Source: Nitrosospira briensis (GTDB taxonomy: Bacteria; Pseudomonadota; Gammaproteobacteria; Burkholderiales; Nitrosomonadaceae). From it: a stretch of DNA of 64,000 bases. The stretch's first letter is position 1, and every line of letters starts with the position of its first letter. The notes under the pieces were generated by a model. The model worked only from the letters and a program-made list of their open reading frames with translations, ran no database searches and was not told the origin of the DNA. Position numbers and translations under genes: made by a program. Where the stretch lies: positions 1 through 64,000 of the forward strand of contig NZ_FOVJ01000004.1 in the NCBI RefSeq assembly GCF_900115125.1. The letters are read 5' to 3'. Below are positions 8,771-18,296 of the stretch, one piece after another.

Positions 8771-9613
8771 TTACGCGGTTCCCTTCCAGTCATGCCATAC
8801 CGGCGTACAGCCGTCGGGTAATTGCGGCATCCGGCCCAGGTCAAAATAGCTCTCCCCCGGAGCGTGAAAGTCCGAGCCACGCGACGCCAGCAAGCCCAGC
8901 CGCTGGCTGTGGCGCGCAAACAGCAAGGACTGTTCGGGCGTATGACTGGACGTGACAACCTCGATTGCTTCCCCGCCAAGATTGCGGAATTCCAGCATCA
9001 GTTCATCCAGCGCGCCCTTACCCAGCTTGTAGCGGCCAGGATGTGCGATCACCGCTCTGCCACCGCTGTTGCGTATCCAGCTGACTGCGTCACTCAATGG
9101 CGCCCATCGGTGCGGCGCATACCCCGGTTTGCCTTTGACCAGATACTTCCTGAATACGGATTTCGCATCTTTGGCATAGCCCTGCTGAACCAGAAAACGG
9201 GCGAAATGCATGCGTCCCAGCAGATGCCCATCCCCGGCATGACTGCGAGCTCCTTCAAAACTGCCATGAATTCCGAACTTGTCGAGTTGTGCCGCGATAT
9301 TACGGGCGCGCACCGTCCGGCCATCACGGATGGCGCTCAGGCCGAGGGCCAGTTCGGGATGTTCCGGATCTATGCCAAGCCCGACAATGTGCAAAGTCTG
9401 GCCACGCCAGTCGACGGAAATTTCTACCCCGGTGATAAACGTAATATTTGCCTCGCTGGCAGCCCGACGCGCTTCGTCCAGCCCCCCCACATCGTCATGG
9501 TCGGTCAACGCCAGGACGTCAACCCCGCGCGCAACCGCATGCTCCACCAACTGCGTGGGTGTCAGCAAGCCGTCGGAAACCGTGGAATGACAATGAAGAT
9601 CGATATTTAGCAT
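8771..9613 (-). CDS. PHP-domain phosphoesterase (RNase AM / TrpH type)
   Basis: 280 residues, ATG start. The N-terminal metal motif DLHCHSTVSDG and further metal-binding patches (ALTDHDDV, RMHFARFL, VIAHPGRY, SRGSDFHAPG) define a PHP hydrolase. This family includes the E. coli TrpH/YciV protein, a 3',5'-nucleoside bisphosphate phosphatase that also trims RNA 5' ends. It is divergent from cysG, with a gap of about 190 bp that must hold promoters for both genes. Confidence 0.9.
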   Translation of the reverse strand: MLNIDLHCHSTVSDGLLTPTQLVEHAVARGVDVLALTDHDDVGGLDEARRAASEANITFITGVEISVDWRGQTLHIVGLGIDPEHPELALGLSAIRDGRTVRARNIAAQLDKFGIHGSFEGARSHAGDGHLLGRMHFARFLVQQGYAKDAKSVFRKYLVKGKPGYAPHRWAPLSDAVSWIRNSGGRAVIAHPGRYKLGKGALDELMLEFRNLGGEAIEVVTSSHTPEQSLLFARHSQRLGLLASRGSDFHAPGESYFDLGRMPQLPDGCTPVWHDWKGTA

Positions 9614-9803
9614 TAAGCGGCTAGTTGGCGCGAAGCAAGAGGTGCATCATAACAAATAAGCCGCACCATGAAAAATGAACTGCCGGGAAGAAGACAGAAT
9701 CACGACGTCTTTCGACAGTACGCGTGCGTTGGCCAGCTCATGCTAATCGATTTTCGGGTAAAGTAGTGCGTTGAACAACTCGTCATTGTCGCTTGCGAAA
9801 CAG

Positions 9804-11267
9804 ATGGATTTTTTGCCGATCTTCCTCGATATAAAGAACCGCGATTGCGTAGTAGTGGGCGGAGGAGAGGTGGCTGCCCGAAAGGTCGCGATGCTATTAC
9901 GTGCCGGTGCACGTGCCACGGTAGTCTCTCCCCAGCTTGGCGTGGAACTGCGCGAACAGCTTCAGCAGGGCAGGATTAACTATTGCGCCCACCCCTTTCA
10001 GACCGAAAATCTGGATGGCGCTGTTCTAGCCATTGCCGCTACCAGCGACCCCATAGTCAACCAGCAGGTATCCGAAGCGGCGGGACAACTATGTATTCCT
10101 GTCAATGTCGTCGACAACCCGGCTTTATGCTCTTTTATCATGCCGTCGATCCTCGATCGCGCACCCATCCTGGTCGCGATATCGAGCGGGGGTGCATCGC
10201 CCGTACTTACCCGACTGCTGCGGTCCCGTCTGGAAACGATGATACCTTCAGCGTATGGACGTCTTGCGGCTTACGCGGCGGATTTTCGGGAGCAAGTGAA
10301 ATCCCGCTTTTCACGTCCCGAGACGCGGCGCAGGTTCTGGGAAAGCGTATTGCAGGGGCCGTTTGCCGAGATGGTCTTTGCTGGCAAGGATAGGGCGGCA
10401 AAAGCCTATCTGGAGCATCTACTCGAAAACGAGGCTGACGATACGGCTCAGCGAGAGGGAAGTGGAGAGGTAAGCGAAGAGGCAAAGGGCGAAGTTTATC
10501 TGGTAGGCGCCGGGCCGGGAGACCCTGAATTGCTGACTTTTCGCGCCATGCGCCTGATGCAGCAAGCGGATGTGGTCGTTTATGATCGTCTGGTATCGCC
10601 TGAAATACTCGATATGGTTCGCCGGGACGCGCCACGTATTTACGCGGGCAAGGAGCGCAGCAAGCACACCATGCCGCAGGAATCGATTAATGAGCTATTG
10701 GTACGGCTGGCGAAAGAAGGCAAGCGCGTGCTGCGCCTGAAAGGAGGCGACCCCTTCATCTTTGGCCGTGGGGGAGAGGAAATAGAAACCTTGTCCGGCG
10801 AGGGCATTCCTTTCCAGGTGGTTCCCGGCATCACTGCGGCAACCGGGGCAGCGTCTTATGCCGGTATTCCCCTCACCCATCGCGACTATGCCCAGTCTTG
10901 CATCTTTGTGACCGGCCACCTGAAGGACGGCAGCGTGGACCTCGATTGGCCCATGCTGGCACGGCCAAACCAGACCATCGTTATTTATATGGGCCTGCTG
11001 GGATTACCCGTTTTATGCCGCCAATTGATTGAGCATGGCCTGCCTGCCGTAACCCCCGCCGCCATCGTGCAGCAGGGAACCACTCACAAGCAGCGAGTAC
11101 TGACCGGGTCTCTTGCGACCCTGCCCGGCCTGACCGCTTCCGCCAAATTGATCCCTCCCACGCTCATCATCGTCGGCGAAGTCGTGAAACTACATCAGCG
11201 CCTGGCCTGGTTCGAGCCGGAGAGCGATCTGCATGCTGACGAGCCGGCGCAAGAGGCAGGGCGATAA
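9804..11267 (+). CDS. cysG: Siroheme synthase (fused dehydrogenase/ferrochelatase and uroporphyrinogen-III methyltransferase)
   Basis: 487 residues from the ATG at 9804, which gives the family N-terminus MDFLPIF. A TTG eleven codons upstream is possible. The first 210 or so residues are the CysG-N Rossmann half (CVVVGGGEVAARK), which oxidises precorrin-2 and inserts iron. From about residue 220 on is the SUMT half: VYLVGAGPGDPELLT, GGDPFIFGRGGEE and VPGITAATGAASYAGIPLTHR are its SAM and substrate loops. The fusion makes siroheme, the cofactor of sulfite and nitrite reductases. A hairpin lies just after the stop. Confidence 0.95.
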   Translation: MDFLPIFLDIKNRDCVVVGGGEVAARKVAMLLRAGARATVVSPQLGVELREQLQQGRINYCAHPFQTENLDGAVLAIAATSDPIVNQQVSEAAGQLCIPVNVVDNPALCSFIMPSILDRAPILVAISSGGASPVLTRLLRSRLETMIPSAYGRLAAYAADFREQVKSRFSRPETRRRFWESVLQGPFAEMVFAGKDRAAKAYLEHLLENEADDTAQREGSGEVSEEAKGEVYLVGAGPGDPELLTFRAMRLMQQADVVVYDRLVSPEILDMVRRDAPRIYAGKERSKHTMPQESINELLVRLAKEGKRVLRLKGGDPFIFGRGGEEIETLSGEGIPFQVVPGITAATGAASYAGIPLTHRDYAQSCIFVTGHLKDGSVDLDWPMLARPNQTIVIYMGLLGLPVLCRQLIEHGLPAVTPAAIVQQGTTHKQRVLTGSLATLPGLTASAKLIPPTLIIVGEVVKLHQRLAWFEPESDLHADEPAQEAGR

Positions 11268-11281
11268 TAAGCGAACGTATT

Positions 11282-11305
11282 GCGCCGGTTTGTCTGCACC
11301 GGCGC
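11282..11305 (+). terminator. Intrinsic terminator-like hairpin between cysG and peroxiredoxin gene
   Basis: A perfect 8-bp stem, gcgccggt/accggcgc, with an 8-base loop and a short TTT run. It sits between two convergent genes, so it could serve both directions, although the T-run is weak on each side. Confidence 0.55.
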
Positions 11306-11327
11306 TTTCAAAACTGATGACAACGCG

Positions 11328-11966
11328 CTATTTATTCGGCTGCGGAGTGATGCGCAGATATGGACGCGGCGCTTTGTAACCTTTGGGGAATTTCTGGTTC
11401 AGCACCCCTTCGTCCTGGATTGTAAGCGGAATGATTACGTCGTCCCCGTCCTTCCAGTTTCCCGGCGTAGCTACCGTGTAGTTATCGGTAAGCTGCAGCG
11501 CATCGATAACCCGGAGAACCTCGTCGAAATTCCGGCCGGTGCTCATGGGGTACGTAATAATGAGCCGCACTTTCTTTTTCGGGTCGATGATGAACAGGGA
11601 CCGGACCGTCATCGTTTCCGACTGATTCGGATGAATCATGTCATACAGAACCGCAACCTTTTTATCCACATCCGCGATAATCGGAAAGGCTACGCTGCAA
11701 TTTTGCGTTTCTTCAATGTCTTTGATCCATCCGGCGTGCTTGTCCACCGGATCGACCGACAGTCCGATCGCCTTCACGTTGCGCTTGTCGAAGTCGGATT
11801 TGAGCTTTGCCGTCAGCCCCAGTTCGGTGGTACATACCGGCGTGTAATCGGCGGGATGCGAAAACAGTACTGCCCAGGAATCTCCTATCCATTCGTGAAA
11901 TTTAATCTTGCCGATTGAGGAATCTTGCTCGAAATCAGGTGCGGTATCGCCCAAGCGTAAGGTCAT
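11328..11966 (-). CDS. 1-Cys (Prx6-type) peroxiredoxin
   Basis: 212 residues, ATG start. The peroxidatic Cys lies in the PVCTTELG motif near residue 47, and the Prx6-type C-terminal extension (SVDPVDKHAGWIKDIEET and the end region) is present. There is no clear resolving Cys, as expected for the 1-Cys class. It reduces hydrogen peroxide and organic peroxides in the cytoplasm. It is convergent with cysG, and its upstream region abuts the MITE-like element. Confidence 0.92.
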   Translation of the reverse strand: MTLRLGDTAPDFEQDSSIGKIKFHEWIGDSWAVLFSHPADYTPVCTTELGLTAKLKSDFDKRNVKAIGLSVDPVDKHAGWIKDIEETQNCSVAFPIIADVDKKVAVLYDMIHPNQSETMTVRSLFIIDPKKKVRLIITYPMSTGRNFDEVLRVIDALQLTDNYTVATPGNWKDGDDVIIPLTIQDEGVLNQKFPKGYKAPRPYLRITPQPNK

Positions 11967-12070
11967 GGCATTCTCCCTAAGATAAACATTGGTTAAAAAT
12001 TGTTTACAGTTGATGGCTCAATATAGCCTGACTGTTGCAAGGACTCAACAATTATTATTTGCAATCATTA

Positions 12071-12447
12071 TCCTAAATCCGGTAGTTGGGCGGGGTGGAG
12101 TGAGCGGTTTTTGGGGTGCAGGGCAAGGCGCAACGACGCGGAATGGCGCGACCGCGCAGGGCGGAGCAGTGCCTTCCGAAGGAAGGTGCGACCCTGTAGC
12201 GGGATGCGGCGCCATAACGCGGTCGCGGCATCCCCTACGCTGCCCGATCCCTGCTTCGCAGGGCCCCCTCGTGCAACGCTTCGAGGCGCCCCATTCCAAG
12301 GAGTTGCAACGCAGCCATGGGCCACAAAAACCGTTCAATCTGCCCCGTAGCGAACTCACCAAAGAGGTGAAGGCCAAGTGATACAAAAAGTCGCGGTGGA
12401 TCATAAAGCTAAATTGAAAAATAAGCGGTCAACTGCCGGATTTAGGA
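12071..12447. mobile_element. MITE-like non-autonomous element (377 bp)
   Basis: The termini are inverted repeats: tcctaaatccggtagtt at 12071-12087 and its complement (one mismatch) at 12431-12447, each flanked by TTA, a possible 3-bp target duplication. A long imperfect inner inverted repeat (about 12090-12146 against 12290-12350) and a central perfect hairpin, ccctgc/gcaggg near 12250, would fold the whole element. Apparent open frames inside it have skewed low-complexity composition and look spurious. It lies between the peroxiredoxin and mltF-like genes. No transposase is present, so mobilisation would need one elsewhere. Confidence 0.7.
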
Positions 12448-12544
12448 TTACGTAAGCGTAGATGAGGCTGATGATTGATTAACTCTTTTTTCCTTCTCGA
12501 TCCTTCGAAGATACATTCGGCAACTGAATGAAAACGTATTACCT

Positions 12545-13939
12545 TCACCATAAGGAGCCGGCCTTTTTGGCAACCGGAAAACCCCATGAATAAGGACGTT
12601 CATATTTCAGCAAAATTTCGTAGTAGGTCCGCACGGACTCCGTCAGTATGACGGCTTCGCCGCCACGCGCATAGCCATGTTTCAAGGTGCGGAAATACTT
12701 GCTTTGGCTCAGTAGCGGCAGTGTTTTTTTTAGGTCTACCCATGAATCGGGGTTCAGGTTAAGACGCTGTGCCAGAATGCGCGCATCTTCTATATGGCTG
12801 GAGCCCTGGTTATATGCTGCGAGGGCGATCCAGGTGCGGTCCGGTTCCTTGATACGGGTAGGCAATCTATCTTTCAGAGTCGCCAGGTAACGTGCTCCCG
12901 CGAGTATGCTCTGCCGCGGGTCCAGGCGATCGGTCACTTTCATCCGGTCGGCCGTGATTTCCGTCAACATCATGAGGCCGCGTACATTGGCGGGAGAAAC
13001 CGCCAGCGGATTCCAATGTGATTCCTGATAGGCCAGCGCTGCTATCAGACGCCAGTCGATCGCCGTCAATTCCTCGGCCTCGTGAAAATATTCGCGCAAA
13101 TCCGGTAATACAATCCGCCTTTTATCCAGAATGCCGATCACATCCGTCTGCTGAAGCCGCTGAACATGTCCGTAATAACGGTCCAGCAAGCGCACGAGGG
13201 TCCCATCCTGTTCGATGCGAATAAAGAATCGCCTTGCCGCGTCCAGCAACTCTCGCTCCGCAAAGGGTGAAAATGCCCATGCCCTGCCGGTGGACTGCCC
13301 TAAATCGAAGGCTGCATCCAGGTTAGGGTAAAAATTCTTCGCAAGATTGATCTGGTTTGAGTCCGCGATCACATAATCGACTTTACCCTCTGCCAGTTTT
13401 GCCAGCAGATCCTCGGCCGTGATATTCCTTTCAGTCCATTTCAGACCCGGAACCTGCTGCTTTGCTTTATTCAGCTGTTCGGCATACGTAGATCCGCTTG
13501 CTATTTCGATGGTTCTCCCCGTGAGTTGATGGATATCTTTAGGTCTCCGATAGTCTGTGTTGTACGCGACCTGGGGTTGTATAAGCTGATAAACCGGGCC
13601 GAACTGGGCATGCAAGGCGTGCTTGGAACTGATGCTCAATCCCGCAACAAGATGCCCTTTATGCTTCTCCAGGCTCGACAAAGCCTGATCCAGTCTCGGC
13701 ACTATTTTGAATCGTACCTTTATTCCCAGGTCGCGCGCGAACTCGGAAGCGAGGTCATGTTCCAATCCGGCATAAGCGCCTTCCGCATTTTCGTAATAGG
13801 TATGGGGACTATTAACCGTAAGGACCACCAGCTCATCGGTTTTACCAAACGGCAAGACCGATTTTTCAAATGAATCACAGGCGGCAAGCAAGAGAACGCC
13901 ACCGAAAGCGACAATAAACAAGCGGGGGAAAATGTGCAT
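12545..13939 (-). CDS. mltF: MltF-like membrane-bound lytic murein transglycosylase
   Basis: 464 residues from the ATG at 13939, giving a lipoprotein signal with lipobox LLAAC; in-frame starts further upstream would bury it. About residues 35-265 form a periplasmic solute-binding-protein-3-like domain (ELVVLTVNSPHTYY). The C-terminal domain is an SLT lysozyme fold with catalytic Glu in AYQESHWNP and the supporting RGLMMLT motif. This two-part arrangement is MltF, which cleaves peptidoglycan glycan strands at the outer membrane. The gene is divergent from the tRNA-Ser gene, about 100 bp away. Confidence 0.92.
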   Translation of the reverse strand: MHIFPRLFIVAFGGVLLLAACDSFEKSVLPFGKTDELVVLTVNSPHTYYENAEGAYAGLEHDLASEFARDLGIKVRFKIVPRLDQALSSLEKHKGHLVAGLSISSKHALHAQFGPVYQLIQPQVAYNTDYRRPKDIHQLTGRTIEIASGSTYAEQLNKAKQQVPGLKWTERNITAEDLLAKLAEGKVDYVIADSNQINLAKNFYPNLDAAFDLGQSTGRAWAFSPFAERELLDAARRFFIRIEQDGTLVRLLDRYYGHVQRLQQTDVIGILDKRRIVLPDLREYFHEAEELTAIDWRLIAALAYQESHWNPLAVSPANVRGLMMLTEITADRMKVTDRLDPRQSILAGARYLATLKDRLPTRIKEPDRTWIALAAYNQGSSHIEDARILAQRLNLNPDSWVDLKKTLPLLSQSKYFRTLKHGYARGGEAVILTESVRTYYEILLKYERPYSWGFPVAKKAGSLW

Positions 13940-14038
13940 GGAGAAGAGACAAGCAGAATTCCTGAACATTCTGCCATGTTGTCTTGGACGAGCGCGAGAA
14001 AAAGGCGGGATAAACTGGTAAAATAGCAAAACTTCAAT

Positions 14039-14131
14039 GGAGAGGTACCGAAGTGGCCATAACGGCGCTGACTCGAAATCAGATGGTCAGGGTAACCTGG
14101 CACGTGGGTTCGAATCCCACCCTCTCCGCCA
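14039..14131 (+). tRNA. tRNA-Ser (anticodon CGA)
   Basis: 93 bases including an encoded CCA. Acceptor arms GGAGAGG and CCTCTCC pair, the T-arm is gtggg-ttcgaat-cccac, the anticodon loop is CTCGAAA giving CGA, and a long class II variable arm is present. It reads UCG serine codons. A low-homology stretch follows it directly, before the T6SS genes. Confidence 0.97.
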
Positions 14132-14335
14132 ATATAGTGGGTAGATTGTTCTCTTATCTTGCGTAATAGCTCATCTCAAACGTCAATAATTGTGGTCGGT
14201 CCCCAATGCTGTTCATCTACCGTGTATTGATGCCCAAATAACTTCGACCCCATACCGTGCTGATAGTTAATCCTGCTTTTGATTGCGCCCAACCATCTTT
14301 GGAGACGCGGTCGAAGGTCGGTCATATACCTCATC

Positions 14336-14779
14336 ATGAGCTTGTTAGCTGATTTCCAGCGCGGGCGCTCAAACGATCTTGCTAGCGTAACGTCGGTTCT
14401 GAAGCCGACGGATCTTGTGCATCTTGACGGTGCACGCTTTCATATATGTCGACGTGGGGCTAGCGCGCCCATTCTCAATTGCTCTACGCATCTGATCGCG
14501 CGCGCCGATCTAGCTGCTCATGTGTTTGCGCTTTGCCCCGGTTATATAATTGGAGCCGTCGCGGATGTAAAGCAAGTTGCGACGGGCGAGTCTTACGACA
14601 GCTATCTTGTCCTTCGCTCTTCCATCAAAAAAAAGTATGTCGTTGCAAGGCAGAATCGTCTCTGGAATTTTCAGGGTAACCACCTTCTTGTACCGTGCGC
14701 AGTAGGGTGGGCCTTGTATCAGGCATTCCCGTCGGAGTTGAAAATCCTTTCAGGTTTTTGGTATAGGCCCTTTTGCTAG
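14336..14779 (+). CDS. Hypothetical protein downstream of tRNA-Ser
   Basis: An open frame of 147 codons from the ATG at 14336; a TTG start at 14279 would add 19 residues. The product has no domain I recognise and no obvious signal or membrane helix. It contains several Cys residues and a basic stretch (SSIKKKYVVARQNR) and ends GFWYRPFC. There is no convincing ribosome site, so this may be a remnant or a non-coding open frame. The interval 14132-14975 between the tRNA and tssA holds nothing else I can identify. Confidence 0.3.
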   Translation: MSLLADFQRGRSNDLASVTSVLKPTDLVHLDGARFHICRRGASAPILNCSTHLIARADLAAHVFALCPGYIIGAVADVKQVATGESYDSYLVLRSSIKKKYVVARQNRLWNFQGNHLLVPCAVGWALYQAFPSELKILSGFWYRPFC

Positions 14780-14975
14780 CTACAACAGCTACGCTGTGGG
14801 AAACATGTGTGGATTGTCGTTTCCAGCCTTACGGCTGATTCCGGAACCCCGCCTATTAAAACCCCATTGACGTAAATGTGAATTTAGAGCATCGTAGAAT
14901 CGATCAATTTTCTAGGCCGATGGGCAAAAATTTATCAAGGCCACCGGCACACAGAAGTAAAGGAGTGATGGTTCC

Positions 14976-15989
14976 ATGGACTTGGAAGTACTGCTTGCCC
15001 CCATCTCGCTGAACTTGCCTTGCGGCCCCGATCTTGAGTACGACGCGGAATTTATGGGTCTTGAACAGGCAAGCCAGGGTAAGCCTGAGCGTCAGACCGG
15101 GCAAACCATCATTCCTGCCGAAGAGCCTAATTGGGTGGACGTCAAGCAGCGCGGAGAATCTCTTTTTTCCAGGACCAAGGATTTGAGGGTAGCGGTACCG
15201 CTTATGCGCGCTATGACGCATTGTGATGGTACTTCTGGACTTGCCTCCGGTCTGACGCTGTTGTACGGGCTACTGACCAACTACTGGGAATGCGTTCACC
15301 CGGGCCTCGATCCTGATGAGGATAACGACCCCGCGACCCGCCTTAATGTGCTTGCGTCACTGGCAAACCCGGGGACCGTGCTTCGTGACGTGCGTAGCGT
15401 GAATTTCATCAGTACGGGAAGCCATGCACGGCTGTCTGTTCGGGATATCCTCACGGCGACGAGTAAGCTTCCTGCTGCAACTGGAGCTGTCATTCCGACT
15501 CAAGCCGAGATTGAGGAAATCCTACGTCTTCCTGAAAATGCTTCCTCTGTACAAGCTTTGCAGGATGCTTTGATTGCCGTGGACGGTATGCATAAGTTCC
15601 TCGGAGAAAAGGTCGGCTATGACCGTGTACCAGACCTGCAACCGCTCAAGGATATACTCAAGACCATCGTGCAATTGTGCCCAACGAATTCGGGAGCCGA
15701 AAAAATGCCTATGGATGCGGAAGGAACAACGGTTGCTCCAACAGCAGGGGACACGGCGCCGGTACCTGCAATACCCGGAGAAATTCAGAGCCGTGCAGAT
15801 GCGGTCCGAATGCTGGAAAAGATATGCGAGTTTATTGAGAAAACCGAGCCGGCAAACCCGGCGCCATTATTTATTCGGCGTGGACAACGGCTCATGACCA
15901 AGAATTTCGTCGAGATCATGCAGGACCTGGCGCCGGACAGTTTGAATCAGATCAAACAAATTGCCGGCCTTGAACAGAAGAAACCGTAA
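14976..15989 (+). CDS. tssA: T6SS protein TssA (ImpA N-terminal domain)
   Basis: 337 residues, with AAAGGAG upstream of the ATG. The N-terminal ImpA domain is clear (LNLPCGPDLEYD at the start, then PNWVDVKQRGESLFSRTKDLRVA and NYWECVHPGLDPDEDNDPATR). TssA is a cytoplasmic factor that primes and coordinates sheath/tube assembly at the baseplate. The C-terminal third, after a Pro/Ala-rich linker near residue 250, is short, as in TssA proteins of systems that carry TagJ. It is the first gene of the T6SS block. Confidence 0.92.
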   Translation: MDLEVLLAPISLNLPCGPDLEYDAEFMGLEQASQGKPERQTGQTIIPAEEPNWVDVKQRGESLFSRTKDLRVAVPLMRAMTHCDGTSGLASGLTLLYGLLTNYWECVHPGLDPDEDNDPATRLNVLASLANPGTVLRDVRSVNFISTGSHARLSVRDILTATSKLPAATGAVIPTQAEIEEILRLPENASSVQALQDALIAVDGMHKFLGEKVGYDRVPDLQPLKDILKTIVQLCPTNSGAEKMPMDAEGTTVAPTAGDTAPVPAIPGEIQSRADAVRMLEKICEFIEKTEPANPAPLFIRRGQRLMTKNFVEIMQDLAPDSLNQIKQIAGLEQKKP

Positions 15990-16032
15990 ATAAGCTCAAG
16001 GGGATTGGGCGTAAAAAAACAAGCTTGCATTC

Positions 16033-16061
16033 TTGCGCATGTCATCCGCAGCGTCTAGAAT
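16033..16061 (+). promoter_or_regulatory. Possible sigma-70 promoter upstream of tssB
   Basis: TTGCGC and TAGAAT are separated by 17 bases in the 178-bp gap between tssA and tssB. Spacing is ideal, but the hexamers match consensus only partly. It could drive a separate tssBC-hcp transcript. Confidence 0.3.
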
Positions 16062-16167
16062 CAATTCGGAGAGGATAGAAAACAAAGCATAAGCAGGCAG
16101 GTCAGTATTTTGACCGCAACCGGATTTCAGCGCGGTCTCTGAATCATCTTTCAAGGGGAATAGAGCT

Positions 16168-16680
16168 ATGGCACAGAGCAGTCAAAAGTTCATTGCGCGC
16201 AACCGCGCGCCTCGTGTTCAGATTGAGTACGATGTAGAACTCTACGGCGCGGAAAAGAAAATTCAACTCCCTTTCGTCATGGGTGTCCTGGCAGACTTAT
16301 CGGGTAAACCAACGGAGCCTTTGCCGCCCGTTGCGGACCGCAAGTTTCTGGATATCGACGTCGACAACTTTGACGACCGCATGAAAGCAATCAAACCGCA
16401 TGCCGCTTTTCAAGTTCCCAATACCCTCACCGGGGAGGGAAATCTTAGTGTGGATATCACCTTTGAGAGTATGGATGACTTTTCACCTGCGGCTGTGGCC
16501 CGCAAGGTGGATGCCCTCAACAAATTGCTTCAGGCACGACAGCAGCTTTCCAATCTCGTGACCTATATGGATGGGAAAACCGGCGCCGAGGAACTGATAG
16601 CGAAGGTGCTGAACGATCCAGCCCTGCTTCAAACGCTTGCTTCCAGCAAAAAGCCCGCAGACGAGAGCGGTGCATCGTGA
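16168..16680 (+). CDS. tssB: T6SS sheath small subunit TssB (VipA)
   Basis: 170 residues. Family signatures include the N-terminal QKFIARNRAPRVQIEYDVE and the PFVMGVLADLSG motif. TssB intertwines with TssC to build the contractile cytoplasmic sheath whose contraction drives the Hcp tube outward. It lies 30 bases upstream of tssC with nothing between them. Confidence 0.96.
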   Translation: MAQSSQKFIARNRAPRVQIEYDVELYGAEKKIQLPFVMGVLADLSGKPTEPLPPVADRKFLDIDVDNFDDRMKAIKPHAAFQVPNTLTGEGNLSVDITFESMDDFSPAAVARKVDALNKLLQARQQLSNLVTYMDGKTGAEELIAKVLNDPALLQTLASSKKPADESGAS

Positions 16681-16710
16681 AACTGATCGAATGAGTCCGA
16701 GGAGACAATA

Positions 16711-18201
16711 ATGGCGGAAACGCAACAGCAGGCCCCAGAGGCGGAAGTCGCCAAGCTGGAGGAGAGCGAATTTGAATCATTGCTGCAGAAGGAGTTCAGG
16801 CCCAAGTCCGACGAGGCCAGGGGGGCTGTCGAACAAGCCGTGCGCACACTGGCCGAACAGGCGCTCGCACAGACCCAGCTTATCGGCCAGGATGTAGTTA
16901 AATCCATCGAGGCGATTATCGCCGAGTTGGACCGCAAGCTTTCGGAGCAGGTGAATCTTATTATGCATCATCAGGACTTCCAGAAGCTGGAAGGTGCCTG
17001 GCGCGGTCTCAGTTACCTGATTAACAATACGGAGACCGATGAGATGTTGAAGATCCGCTTCATGAACATCTCTAAAAATGATCTGGGCAAGACTCTCAAA
17101 CGTTACAAAGGCACCAACTGGGATCAGAGCCCGCTATTCAAGAAGGTTTACGAAGCGGAATATGGGCAGTTTGGAGGGGAGCCGTTCGGCTGCATGGTTG
17201 GCGATTACGCCTTCGACCACAGCCCGCCTGATGTCGAACTGCTTGGTGAAATGTCCAAAGTCTCAGCCGCGGCCCACATGCCCTTTATTGCCGGTGCAAG
17301 CCCAACTGTAATGCAGATGGACTCATGGCAGGAGCTGGCGAACCCGCGCGACCTCACAAAAATTTTCACCACCCCCGAATATGCCGCCTGGCGCTCATTA
17401 CGAGAGTCCGAAGATTCTCGGTACCTAGGACTGGCTATGCCCCGCTTTCTTGCGCGCATACCCTACGGCGCCAAGACCAGCCCGGTGGAAGAATTCGATT
17501 TCGAGGAAGATACGGGAGCGGCCGATCACAGTAAATACACCTGGGCCAATGCCGCTTATGCCATGGCGGTCAATATCAATAAATCCTTCAAACTCTACGG
17601 ATGGTGCTCGCGCATTCGCGGTGTAGAGTCCGGTGGTGCTGTGGAAGGGCTACCCGTCCACACTTTTCCGACCGACGACGGGGGTGTTGACATGAAATGT
17701 CCTACCGAAATCGCCATCAGCGATCGCCGGGAAGCGGAGCTCGCGAAGAACGGGTTCATGCCGCTTCTACATCGCAAGAATTCCGACTTTGCTGCTTTCA
17801 TCGGTGCGCAATCGCTGCAGAAGCCTTTTGAATACGACGATCCCGATGCCACCGCGAATGCCAACCTCGCCGCACGGCTGCCGTATCTATTTGCCTGCTG
17901 CCGTTTCGCGCACTATCTGAAGTGCATCGTGCGCGACAAAATTGGTTCGTTCAAGGAGCGTGCCGACATGCAGATATGGTTGCAGAAATGGATCATGAAT
18001 TATGTAGATGGAGATCCCGCGCACTCGTCTGAAAGCACGAAGGCGCGGAAGCCCCTTGCCGCAGCCGAGGTTGTTGTCGAAGAAGTCGAGGGAAATCCGG
18101 GTTATTACACATCGAAGTTTTTCCTGCGGCCACACTATCAACTCGAGGGCCTGACCGTATCGCTGCGTCTGGTATCCAAGTTGCCATCGCTGAAAAAATA
18201 A
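16711..18201 (+). CDS. tssC: T6SS sheath large subunit TssC (VipB)
   Basis: 496 residues of the usual size. Conserved segments include WRGLSYLINNTETDEMLKIR, KVYEAEYGQFGGEPFGCMVGDY and the C-terminal GNPGYYTSKFFLRPHYQLEGLTVSLRLVS. It is the main sheath component and the substrate of ClpV recycling together with TssB. A GAGGAGAC ribosome site precedes the start. The neighbours tssB and hcp are in the standard order. Confidence 0.97.
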   Translation: MAETQQQAPEAEVAKLEESEFESLLQKEFRPKSDEARGAVEQAVRTLAEQALAQTQLIGQDVVKSIEAIIAELDRKLSEQVNLIMHHQDFQKLEGAWRGLSYLINNTETDEMLKIRFMNISKNDLGKTLKRYKGTNWDQSPLFKKVYEAEYGQFGGEPFGCMVGDYAFDHSPPDVELLGEMSKVSAAAHMPFIAGASPTVMQMDSWQELANPRDLTKIFTTPEYAAWRSLRESEDSRYLGLAMPRFLARIPYGAKTSPVEEFDFEEDTGAADHSKYTWANAAYAMAVNINKSFKLYGWCSRIRGVESGGAVEGLPVHTFPTDDGGVDMKCPTEIAISDRREAELAKNGFMPLLHRKNSDFAAFIGAQSLQKPFEYDDPDATANANLAARLPYLFACCRFAHYLKCIVRDKIGSFKERADMQIWLQKWIMNYVDGDPAHSSESTKARKPLAAAEVVVEEVEGNPGYYTSKFFLRPHYQLEGLTVSLRLVSKLPSLKK

Positions 18202-18296
18202 GCCCCTGGCTCCTGGCTATCTGTCCGGTCATAGATATACTGAAACTGGTTAGAGTATTTGGGCCGTAACGAAAAACTTAGTTCTTTTACGAGGAG

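Noticed and set aside
12045-12404. Overlapping open frames on both strands (up to 130 codons) in the 12-kb region
   Set aside because: They fall inside the MITE-like inverted-repeat element, have skewed Arg/Pro/Cys-rich composition and no ribosome site; treated as spurious.
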